Shown here one piece after another: positions 26,001-38,000 of a stretch of 64,000 bases of DNA. A program made the translations under genes and the position numbers. The notes below the pieces were generated by a model. It was not told the DNA's origin and did not search any database. It saw nothing but the letters and a program-made list of their open reading frames with translations. Numbering within the stretch: the stretch's first letter is position 1; the number at the start of each line of letters is the position of its first letter. Origin of the DNA: Siphonodentalium dalli (taxonomy: Eukaryota; Mollusca; Scaphopoda; Gadilida; Siphonodentaliidae); the NCBI GenBank assembly GCA_032622095.1, contig CP136067.1:133489990-133553989 (forward strand). The letters run 5' to 3'.

Positions 26001-29000
26001 GCTTTCAATCACACTTTCGAAAAAGACAACTCAATAATCAATTGGAAAGTATAAGTGTGGCATGTAAAATTGTCATTTGAAGATTTAGTGTCACTATCGT
26101 CATGGGAAATTCACGAGTAGTTTTACTTTCTAATCACGGTGTGTTCTGGCAGCTGAAATGTGGTTGCATCTGTTTTTCTTTGGAGACTTGTACTATTTCA
26201 GAAAAAGGAATTTTCCTTTATTTCTTCAAGAGAAAGTTACTATGGAAAGCTTCACTTCATTCACTTCTGTTTAATATTGCTTCGCATCATTCCGTTTCTC
26301 TGGTTTCGAATAGAAATTGGACCAACCGAACCTGGAAGTTTTCGTATCTATGAGGAAATAACAAAGTATCCTACAAAAATAGCATTGACTCGGTATCACA
26401 GATTGACATCAATGAGGTATTTAACCGATAGGTTTCATAACATTTGAAAGTTGGTATTCACAAGCTTCCAGCAGTTCTCAACACCTGTGATATCAGATGA
26501 TATCTACAGGTCGCAATACTGCAATATTAATATACCACAGTCTGCCTTATTCTGGTGGCTATTGGTTACCAAAGCATGACTGTAATTATATTATATATTA
26601 ATACAGATATTTATTACACTCCTATGCCCGATTTACATTGAAAATGCTGTTAATTAAAAATGGTAATGTCACCAGTGAATTATGTCATTTCCCGTGACGT
26701 CATTAACGTTACATCGCTTACTGATATAGACTGAATTTTCAATGGTTGATCTTTCTCCACATCGGGACTTTCATGCATTAATTCTTTGTGTTTTAATCGT
26801 ATTTGGCGAACCAAACTGATGCAGAAGTGTAATAAATAGAGAAATCAATTAGTTCCGAGAATTACATTCAATAATTCACTAGAGGCGAGAGATGTTTGGG
26901 TAAGAAACTCATGCGCTAACACGCACTCGTTTCTTACCGATGTCTCTCGCCTTTCGTGAATTATTTAACGTAATTCTCTGAACCAATTGATTACTCTCTA
27001 TATATTGTTCCACATAATATTTCTTAGATTCCTTTGGATGATGAGAAATACATGCTTGATTATCAAGCTGTTATCAACACTTGTTATATTTACTATCAGC
27101 AGGTCGCAATACTGTAACATTAATAACGCAGTCTATCTTATTCTGGTCACCATTGGTTACCAAAACATGACTCTAACATATATTCTCAAGTTTCACAAAC
27201 TCTTAATATATTGTTCCACATAACAGTTCTTCAATTCCACGTGATAAGGGGAAATCCAAGCTTTAATATCAATGAAATGAATATTTGTTTGTAAATTGCG
27301 GTATTCAAATATCAAAATCACATTTGAATATTCGTCTGCCCTAAAAAGAGTACTTAAGTCATGCAAATACATCAAGCCTAACGATCAGAGCACGTCACGT
27401 CTAACGATCAAAGCACGTCGCTCGAGCAGCAATGATAGCATCCTGAATGTGATGCGATCCTCTCGTCACAATCCATGTTCCTCTCATGTGCATACACAGC
27501 GCGCCATGTATGTGTCGGCCTGCTTTACTGATTATGTTACATCGCTAATGCGTCTGACAACACGCACAAAAATAAGATTATGAAAAGTTAATAGTTTCTA
27601 TACAAGAATTGTTATCTTTATATAGAGTAAGAATTTGTATTATTTCTCCAAGCAGTTATCAACACCTGCAATATCTGATGATATCTACAGGTCGCAATAC
27701 TGCAACATTAATACACCACAGTCTACCTAATTCTGGTGGCTATTGGTTACCAAAACATGGCTGGGTAACATATTCTAGTGGTTCATAGATTATATTGTTC
27801 CAAATAACAATTCTTAGATTCCACTGAATGAGAGGAAATCCATGCTTTAATATCCAGCAGTTATCAAATCTCGCCATACTTAATAATCTGCAGGTTGCAA
27901 CACTGCATCATTAATAGCGCAGTCTATCTTATGCTGGTCACCATTGGTTACCAAAACATGACTCTGTAACATATATGCTCAGGGTTCACAGACTATATAT
28001 TGTTCCAAATAAATAACAATTATTCAATTCCACGTCATGATGGGAACTCCAAGAATGAATATCTAGTATTTCTCAACACCTGTTATATATGATGATTTGT
28101 GTAACATTAATAACACAGTCTAACTTATTCTGGTCACCATTGGTTCCAAAACATGACTGGGTATTACACAAATTCAGTTTCTGTTTGATCTCGAAATGAG
28201 TTGAAATTTTCATGAGTACAAGCTAGAATTCCTAGATTATTCTCATTTGATGCCATAAATTTAAGACTACCATCTCTTATTGCAAATCATGATTATAGAA
28301 TTATTGCTATCTTTTCTTTCGTATTGTTATAGCAACACCAGAATTCCTGTCTTTTCAGGCTGGTTGTTTTAGGGACTCATAGAAGTTTTGTTATTTCTTT
28401 TTATTCCCTTTATCCCTTTCATGACTGGAGCTTCTTAAAATTTTGCAAAAACCCTGTGGCAATGCATTCTCTTATATATTTGAGTCTATATGGGAGCCTC
28501 ACATATATAAGAGAATACATTGGCCTAACAATATTTACCTTGACCTTGTAAGCCAGTGGATTCTCTTAGATATGCGAAGCTCCCTATGACAGACTCGCAT
28601 ATATATGGGAATACATTGCCACCAGGGTCTTTAATGCTGCACCAGCACAGCTTTTGTCATGAAAGGGTTAATAGTAATTGGGTTCTCCTGTTATCTAGCT
28701 CATTGCTATATTTATTCAATGTATAATTTCCCTCGTTTCCAGCTCATTGCCATAGCAACAGGAGGAAGAATTGTCCCCAGGTTCGAGGAGCTGAAGGCTG
28801 AGAAGCTAGGTAAAGCTGGAATCGTACGAGAACTGGCCTTCGGCACAACTAAGGATAGAATGTTAGTTATTGAAGACTGTCACAACTCACGAGCCGTCAC
28901 CATATTCGTCAGGGGAGGTAACAAAATGGTGAGTAAAATATACGAGCCTTCAGTATATTCTTCAGGGGAGGTAATAAAATCTAAGAGTATACTATAATAT

Positions 29001-32000
29001 GGTGAGCCGTCATATTCGTCTGGGGGACATAATAAAACGGTGAGTAGAATATTTTTAGGTTTCGTACAGGTTCTTGAAATTGATTAAATTTTGGACTGTT
29101 GCATTTTCTGACCTGGAGACCTTTGAAAACAGGGATTTTTGGTTAAAGGTACTCATTCCGATCAGACAGTCCCCATACCATCAAGATACAACAACAACAT
29201 TTCTTCAAAATACACTTTAGTTATCAGAATCGACTTGTTGCAACAAAATAATGCTAATCACTGTCAACTATGGTATAAAAATTCCAAAACTTGTTATTTA
29301 TCAACATTTTGTTCAAAGTATACCAAAATTTGACCGTATTACCACTTGAGTTTAGAGTTATTCATCTTCATCCACAATTTTGTCCGAGACCCTCCATCTG
29401 ACCACATGTTTCTGGGCCACATATTATTACACATCTCGAGAAATAACAAACTTCAAAAATCGATATCTGATCACTCTTGAGCTTTGAAGGGTGGGTTCCT
29501 CATCTTGAATAAAATATTTGTTTACCCCCGAAGCCAAAGAAATAGTAATTTAGGAGCATCTGATCGGATTGAGTACCTTTAAAGTCTTTAAAAAGTGCTT
29601 GACAGGGTTATATTATATTTGTTCAGAAATTGACGTAGACTCTTGCATTCCAATGGTAGAGAATGACTTGTCATTTACATTGTTACGCATAAAGGGCCAT
29701 TGGTCCATCACATGATTTTAACATTTGAGACATCTGTTTGTGGTGTAATTTTATGTTATAATGATCCCATTTAGTCTTCTAGTTCACCCTGACTTGATGG
29801 TCGTAGTGGGCAATCAGTTCACTGCATACAGTTGGTGTGCTTTTCTGTTGATGAAGTGATGTGGAATACTCCATGATGTGTTCATATAAGGATTAACTGT
29901 CATGTGGACTGTTTTTTATGGAGATGTAACCTTGAGGTAAGTGGTCATAACTTGGGTTTTACATACAAGTTATGACCACTTACCTCGCGGTTACATCTCC
30001 ATAAAAACAGTCCACATGGCAGTTAATCCTTATTAGCTCAACTTTACTTTGTAAAGTTTGAGCTATTGCCATGGCTTGGTATCCGTCGTCCGTGTGTGCA
30101 TGTGTGATGCGTCAACAATTTCCTTTAGCACGGGCTACAGTTCGTACCTTTGGTCCAATTATTATGAAATTTGTCATGGATGTTGACATTGACATGTAGA
30201 TGGGAACGAGTCATTTTGGGGTCATTCGAAAAAAAAAAAATGGCCGCCAGCGGCCATCTTGGATTTCAAATTCAATCCATTAGCACGGGCTACAGGCCGT
30301 ACTGTTCATCTTATTGTCATGAAATTTGTCATGGATGTTGTTAATATTGACATGTAGATGGGAACGAGTAATTTTGGGGTCATTCGGCCGAAAAACATGG
30401 CCGCCAACAGCCATCTTGGATTTTACTCTTTGTATGACTAAATGCTTTAGCACGGACTACAGGTCGTACCTTGAGTCTGATCATCATGAAATGTTTCATG
30501 GCTGTTGAAATTGGAATGTAGATGGGAACGAGTCATTTTGGGGTCATTCGGACATTCGAAAAAACATGGACGCCAGTGGCCATCATTGATTTCAAAATTC
30601 AATCCATTAGCACAGGCTACAGGTCTTACTGTTCATCTGATCATCATGAAATTTGTCATGGATGTTAATATTAACATGTAGATGGGAACGATTTATTTTG
30701 GGGTCATTCGGCCAAAAAACATGGCCACCAGCAGCCATCTTGGATTTTACTCTTTGTATGACTAAATCATTTAGCACGGGCTACAGGTCGTAATTTTAGT
30801 CTGATCATCATATAATTTGTCATGGATGTTAACAATGACATGTAGATGGGAACGAGTCATTTTGGGGTCATTCGGCCAAAAAACATGGCCGCCAGCAGCC
30901 ATCTTGGATTTTACTCTTTGTATGACTATATCCTTTAGCACGGGCTACAGGTCGTACCTTTAGTCTGATCATCATGAAATTTTTCATGGCTGTTGAAATT
31001 GGAATGTAGATGGGAAAGTCATTTTGGGGTCATTCGGACAAAAAACATGGCCGTCAGCAGCCATCTTAGATTTTACTCTTTGTATGACTAAATTTTTAAG
31101 CTACAGGTCGTACCTTTAGTTTGATAATCATAAAATTTGTCATGGATGTTAATAATGACACGTAGATGGGAACGAGTCATTCGGCCAAAAAACATGGCCG
31201 CCAGCTGCCATCTTGGATTTTACTCTGTGTATGACTAAATCCTTTACTGCTCATTTTTAGCTCAACTTTACTTTGTAAAGTTTGAGCTATTGCCATGGCT
31301 TGGTATCCGTCATGCGTGTGTGTGTGTGCGTGATTCGTCAACAATTTCCTTTAGCACGGGCTACAGTTCGTACCTTTGGTCCAATTATTATTAAATTTGT
31401 CATGGATGTTGACATTGACAAGTAGATGGGAACGAGTCATTTTGGGGTCATTCGGGAAAAAAACATGGCCGCCAGCGGCCATTTTGGATTTCAAAATTCA
31501 ATCCATTAGCACGGGCTACAGGCCGTACTGTTCGTCATATTGTCATGAAATTTGTCATGGATGTTAATATTGACATGTAGATGGAACGAGTAATTTTGGG
31601 GTCATTCGGCCAAAAAACATGGCCGCCTGCAGCCATCTTAGATTTTACTCTTTGCATGACTAAATCCTTTGACACGGGCTACAGGTCGTACCTTTGGTCG
31701 GATCATCATAAAATTTGTCATGGATGTTAACAATGACATTTAGATGGGAACGAGTCATTTTTGGGTCATTCGGACAAAAAATATGGATGCCAGCAGCCAT
31801 CTTGGATTTACTCTTTGTATGACTAAATCCTTTAGCACGGGCTACAGGTCGTACCTTTAGTCTGATCATCATAAAATTTGTCATGGCTGTTGAAATTGGA
31901 ATGTAGATGGGAACGAGTCATTTTGAGGTCATTAGGACAAAAAACATGGCCGCCAGCGGCCATCTTTAATTTCAAAATTTAATCCATTAGCGCGGGCCAC

Positions 32001-35000
32001 AGGTCGTACTGTTCGCCTGATCATCATGAAATTTGTCATGGATGTTAATTTTGACATGTAGATGGGAACGAGTAATTTTGGGGTCATTCGGCCAAAAAAC
32101 ATGGCCGCCAGCAGCCATCTTGGATTTTACTCTTTGTATGACTAAATCTTTAGCACGGGCTACAGTTCGTACCTTTAGTCTGATCATCATAAAATTTGTC
32201 ATGGATGTTAACAATGACATGTAGATGGGAACGAGTCATTTTGGGGTCATTAGGACAAAAAACATGGCTGCCAGTGGCCATCTTGGATTTCAATATTCAA
32301 TCCATTATCACGGGGTACAGGTCGTACCTTTGGTCTGATCATCATGAAATTTGTCATGAATGTTAACATTGACATGTAGATGGGAACGACTAATTTTGGG
32401 GTCATTCGGCCAAAAAACATGGCTGCCGGCAGCCATCTTAGATTTACTCTTTGCATGACTAAATTCTTTGGTGCGGCCTACAGGTCGTACCCTTGGTCGG
32501 ATCATCATACATTTTTTAGCTCAACTTTACTTTGTAAAGTTTGAGCTATTGCCATGGCTTTGTCGTCCGTCGTCCGTGTGTACGTGTGTACGTGTGTGCG
32601 TGTGCGCGTGTGTGCGTGTGTACGTAAGGCGTCAACAATAGAGGCTACAGGTCGTACCTTTGATCGGATCATTATGAAATTTGTCATAGCTGTTGACATC
32701 AACATTTGTACCGGAATGATTCATTTTGGGGTCATTCGAAAAAAAAACATGGCCGCCAGCGGCCATCTTAGATTTCAAAATTCAATCCATTAGCACGGGC
32801 TACAGGCCGTACTGTTCGTCTGATCGTCATGAAATTTGTCATGGATGTTAATATTGACATGTAGATGGGAACGAGTAATTTTGGGGTCATTCGGCCAAAA
32901 AACATGGCCGCCAGCAGCCATCTTCGATTTTACTCTTTGCATGACTAAATTCTTTAGCACGGGCTACAGGTCGTACCTTTAGTCTGATCATCATGAAATT
33001 TGTCAAGGATGTTAACAATGACATGTAGATTGGAACGAGTCATTTTGGAGTCAATCGGCCAAAAAACATGGCCGCCAGCAGCCGTCTTGGATTTTACTCT
33101 TTGCATGACTAAATCCTTTAGCACGGGCTACAGGTCCTACTTTTAGTCTGATCATCATAAAATTTGTCAAGAATGTTAATAATCACATGTAGATGGGAAC
33201 GAGTCATTTTGGGGTCATTCGGCCAAAAAACATGGCCGTCAGCAGCCATCTTGGATTTTACTCTTTGTATGACTAAATCCTTTAGCACGGGCTACAGGTC
33301 GTACCTTTAGTCTGATCATTATAAAATTTGTCATGGCTGTTGATATTGGAATGTAGATGGGAACGAGTCATTTTGGGGTCATTCGGACAAAAAACATGGC
33401 CGCCAGCGGCCATCTTGGATTTCAAAATTTAATCCATTAGCACGGGCTACAGGTCGTACTGATTGTCTGATCATCATGAAATTTGTCATGGATGATAATA
33501 TTTACATGTAGATGGGAACGAGTAATTTTGGGGTCATTCGGCCAAAAAACATGGCCGCCAGCAGCCATCTTCGATTTTACTCTTTGCATGACTAAATCCT
33601 TTAGCACGGGCTACAGGTCGTACCTTTAGTCAGATCGTCATAAAATTTGTCATGGATGTTAACAATGACATGTAGATGGGAACGAGTCATTTTTGGGTTA
33701 TTCGGGCAAAAAACATGGCCGCCAGCAGCCATCTTGGATTTTACTCTTTGTATGACTAAATCCTTTAGCACGGGCTACAGGTCGTACCTTTAGTCTGATA
33801 ATCATGAAATTTATCATGGCTGTTGAAATTGGAATTTAGATGGGAACGAGTCATTTTGGGGTCATTCGGACAAAAAACATGGCCGCCAGTGGCCATCTTT
33901 GTTTTCAAAATTCAATCCATTAGCACGGGCCACAGGTCGCACTGTTCGTCTGATCATCATGAAATTTGTCATGGATGTTAATATTGACATGTAGATGGGA
34001 ACGAGTAATTTTGGGGTCATTCGGCCCAAAAACATGGCCGCCAGCAGCCATCTTGGATTTTACTCTTTGTATGACTAAATTCTTTAGCACGGGCTACAGG
34101 TCGTACCTTTAGTCTGATCATCATGAAATTTGTCATGGATGTTAACAATGACATGTAGATTGGAACGAGTCATTTTGGAGTCAATCGGCCAAAAAACATG
34201 GCCGCCAGCAGCCGTCTTGGATTTTACTCTTTGCATGACTAAATCCTTTAGCACGGGCTACAGGTCCTACTTTTAGTCTGATCATCATAAAATTTGTCAA
34301 GAATGTTAATAATCACATGTAGATGGGAACGAGTCATTTTGGGGTCATTCGGCCAAAAAACATGGCCGTCAGCAGCCATCTTGGATTTTACTCTTTGTAT
34401 GACTAAATCCTTTAGCACGGGCTACAGGTCGTACCTTTAGTCTGATCATTATAAAATTTGTCATGGCTGTTGATATTGGAATGTAGATGGGAACGAGTCA
34501 TTTTGGGGTCATTCGGACAAAAAACATGGCCGCCAGCGGCCATCTTGGATTTCAAAATTTAATCCATTAGCACGGGCTACAGGTCGTACTGATTGTCTGA
34601 TCATCATGAAATTTGTCATGGATGATAATATTTACATGTAGATGGGAACGAGTAATTTTGGGGTCATTCGGCCAAAAAACATGGCCACCAGCAGCCATCT
34701 TAGATTTTACTCTTTGTATGACTAAATTCTTTATCACGGGCTGCAGGTCGTACCTTTAGTCTGATCATCATAAAATTTGTCATGGATGTTAACAATGACA
34801 TCTAGATGGGAACGAGTAATTTTGGGGTCAATCGGCCAAAAAACATGGTCGCCAGCAGCCATCTTGGATTTTACTCTTTGTATGACTAAATCCTTTAGCA
34901 CGGGCTACAGGTTGTATCTTTAGTCTGATCATCATAAAAATTTTCATGAATGTTAATAATGACATGTAGATGGGAACGAGTCATTTTGGGGTCATTCGGC

Positions 35001-38000
35001 CGAAAAACATGGCCGCCAGCAGCCATCTTGGATTTTACTTTTCTCTTCATGTCTATAAACTAGTATTAGACATTCAACTTTCCACATTCCTAATCGCTCC
35101 ATTGACTGTAATACATTAAATTATTCCCTTTCCAAGTTGAGCTACAGTGTCATTGACACTTTCATTCATGGATGTTAACAATGACATGTAGATGGGAACG
35201 AGTCATTTTGGGGTCATTCGGCAAAAAACATGGCCGCCAGCAGCCATTTTAGATTTTACTCTTTGTATGACTAAATCCTTTAGCACGGGCTACAGGTCTT
35301 ACCTTTAGTCTGATCATCATGAAATTTGTCATGGCTGTTGAAATTGGAATGTAGATGGGAACGAGTCATTTTGGGGTCATTTGGACAAACAATATGGCTG
35401 CCAGTGGCCATCTTGAATTTCAAAATTCAATCCATTAGCACGGGCTACAGGTCGTATCTTTGGTCCGATCTTTATGAAATTTGTCATGAATGTTGACATT
35501 GTCATGTAGATGGGAACGAGTTATTTTGGGGTCGTTCGGCAAAAAACATGGCGACCAGCCGCCATTTTGGATTTCAAAATTCAATCCATTGGCGCGGGCT
35601 ACAGGTCATACTGCTTGTCTGATCATCATATTGACATGTAGATGGGAACGGGTCATTTTTGGGTCATTCGGCCAAAAAAAATGGCCACCAGAAGCCATCT
35701 TGGATTTAACTCTTTGCATGACTAAATCCTTCGGCGTGGCCTACATGTCGTAGCTTTGGTCACATCTTCATGAAATTTGTTACGGATGTTAACAATGACA
35801 TGTAGATGGGAATTATTCATTTTGGAGTCATTTGGCCAAAAAACATGGCTGCCAGCTGCCATCTTGGATTTTACTCTTTGCATGACTAAATCCTTTGACA
35901 CAGGCTACAGGTCATATCATTTGTCAGATCATCATGAAATTTGTACTGGATGTTAATAATGACATGTAGATGGGAACGATTCATTTTGGGGTCATTCGGC
36001 AAAAAACATGGCCGCCAGCAGCCATTTTGGATTTTACTCTTTGTATGACTAAATCCTTTAGCACGGGCTACAGGTCTTACCTTTAGTCTGATCATCATGA
36101 AATTTGTCATGGCTGTTGAAATTGGAATGTAGATGGGAACGAGTCATTTTGGGGTCATTTGGACAAACAACATGGCTGCCAGCGGCCATCTTGAATTTCA
36201 AAATTCAATCCATTAGCACGGGCTACAGGTCGTATCTTTGGTCCGATCTTTATGAAATTTGTCATGAATGTTGACATTGTCATGTAGATGGGAACGAGTT
36301 ATTTTGGGGTCGTTCGGCAAAAAACATGGCGACCAGCCGCCATTTTGGATTTCAAAATTCAATCCATTGGCGCGGGCTACAGGTCATACTGCTTGTCTGA
36401 TCATCATATTGACATGTAGATGGGAACGGGTCATTTTTGGGTCATTCGGCCAAAATAAATGGCCACCAGAAGCCATCTTGGATTTAACTCTTTGCATGAC
36501 TAAATCCTTCGGCGTGGCCTACATGTCGTAGCTTTGGTCACATCTTCATGAAATTTGTTACGGATGTTAACAATGACATGTAGATGGGAATTATTCATTT
36601 TGGAGTCATTTGGCCAAAAAACATGGCTGCCAGCAGCCATCTTGGATTTTACTCTTTGCATGACTAAATCCTTTGACACAGGCTACAGGTCGTATCATTT
36701 GTCAGATCATCATGAAAGTTGTACTGGATGTTAATAATGACATGTAAATGGGAACGAGTCTTTTTGGGGTCATTTGGCAGAAAAACATGGCTGCCAGCGG
36801 CCATCTTAGATTTTACTCTTTGCATAACTAGGCCTTTCAACTTTCCACATTCCTAATCACTCCATTGACTTTAACACATGAAATTATTCCCTTTCCAAGT
36901 TGAGCTACAGTGTCATTGACACTTTCATTTACACTCCTTTTTAATCTCTCAATTCATTGCTCATCACAAAAAATTACCTTCTTTACAAAGTTGAGCTATA
37001 GTGTCATTGACACTTTCATATTTATATACATTTAGCGAAAAAGCCACTTTTGTAAATGTTTTTAAATCGAAAAGTGTATCGTGACAAAACAAGCCCAAAA
37101 TATCCCATAACACCCTTGGCAAAAGTTAACAGGAACAATTTCTCTTTATATTGAAACCCGATGATGTATTAAGTCAATCCTGCGCGAGTCCAAATGCGCC
37201 CAAAACATTGCGCGTTCTTCTTTCCGAAACTGATGACGTGTCGATGTAATTATGAGGCTGCAGTTATGAGCTGTTGCGCGTTCACCGAGAAATAAATGCA
37301 ACTAGCCACGTGGGCGCCGACCAATCAGAAAGCTGGATTTAGTGATAATCACACTTAGTATGTAAATATAATGGAATAGCACACAATAATGCCAAATTTA
37401 ATTATTTTCATAAATGTTATATCCAAATCGATTCCGGTAGGCAGAAAAGAGCCTGAAGGCAATATTTATTTCACCAGTATCCTGCTCACTACTAACGTAA
37501 TATTCTTGATTCTTTGTTAGATAATTGAAGAAGCTAAGAGGAGTCTACACGATGCATTGTGTGTGATTAGGAACATTGTGAAGGATAACAGAATAGTGTA
37601 TGGTGGAGGAGCGGTTGAAATTTCCTGCTCGTTGGCCGTAGAACAAGCTGCCGATAAGGTGAATCTTTATAGTCACTAAAATTTCAAGCTAAGTACAGTA
37701 ATGCCCTAAATAATCGACTCCTTAGCCACAGCAGAATTATGGGTAACTTTTCAGGATTTAGTCGGAAATATGGCTTGTTGCCAACAAGCCATATTTCTGA
37801 CTAAATCCTGAAAAGTAACCCATAATTCTGCTGTGGTTAAGGAGTCGATTATTTAGGTCATTACTGTAACGCAGGGCCAGTGCTCTGATAAGGTGAGCTC
37901 TTGGTGTCTATTCACGAAAGGTTCAGTCTAAATATGACTGAATAAGTTGCTTTCTTGGTCTAGATTTGATTTGTTTCATGACATAAATTTAATACCAGAT

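Larger units (their letters stand above)
30031..37022. repeat. Pearl/HINE-like tandem element A, giant array (~7 kb)
   Basis: Three heads (TTAGCTCAACTTTACTTTGT hairpins with GTGTGCGTG microsatellites) lie at ~30032, 31258 and 32516. Tails (AAGTTGAGCTACAGTGTCAT then TGACACT) lie at ~35137, 36897 and 36985. Between them are ~40 cores of ~155-165 bp with GCACGGGCTACAGGTCGTAC, GTAGATGGGAACGAG, GGGGTCATTCGGCC, AACATGGCCGCCAGCAGCCA and TTTTACTCTTTGTATGACTA. Core starts at 32957, 33121, 33285, 33440 and 33605 give the period. ORFs reading [12 protein letters not shown] in many cores are frame artefacts of one repeat. The array fills most of one CCT5 intron. Confidence 0.8.

Noticed and set aside
27296-27583. 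95-aa ORF between family-3 copies
   Set aside because: Contains tandem CTAACGATCARAGCACGTC nucleotide repeats and no domain; taken as chance.
30326-36531. Many ORFs reading [12 protein letters not shown](Q/K)[11 protein letters not shown] and the reverse-strand [17 protein letters not shown]
   Set aside because: They are translations of the same ~160-bp tandem core in two strands; both frames are equally open, start and stop are dictated by the repeat, and no splice or family evidence exists.
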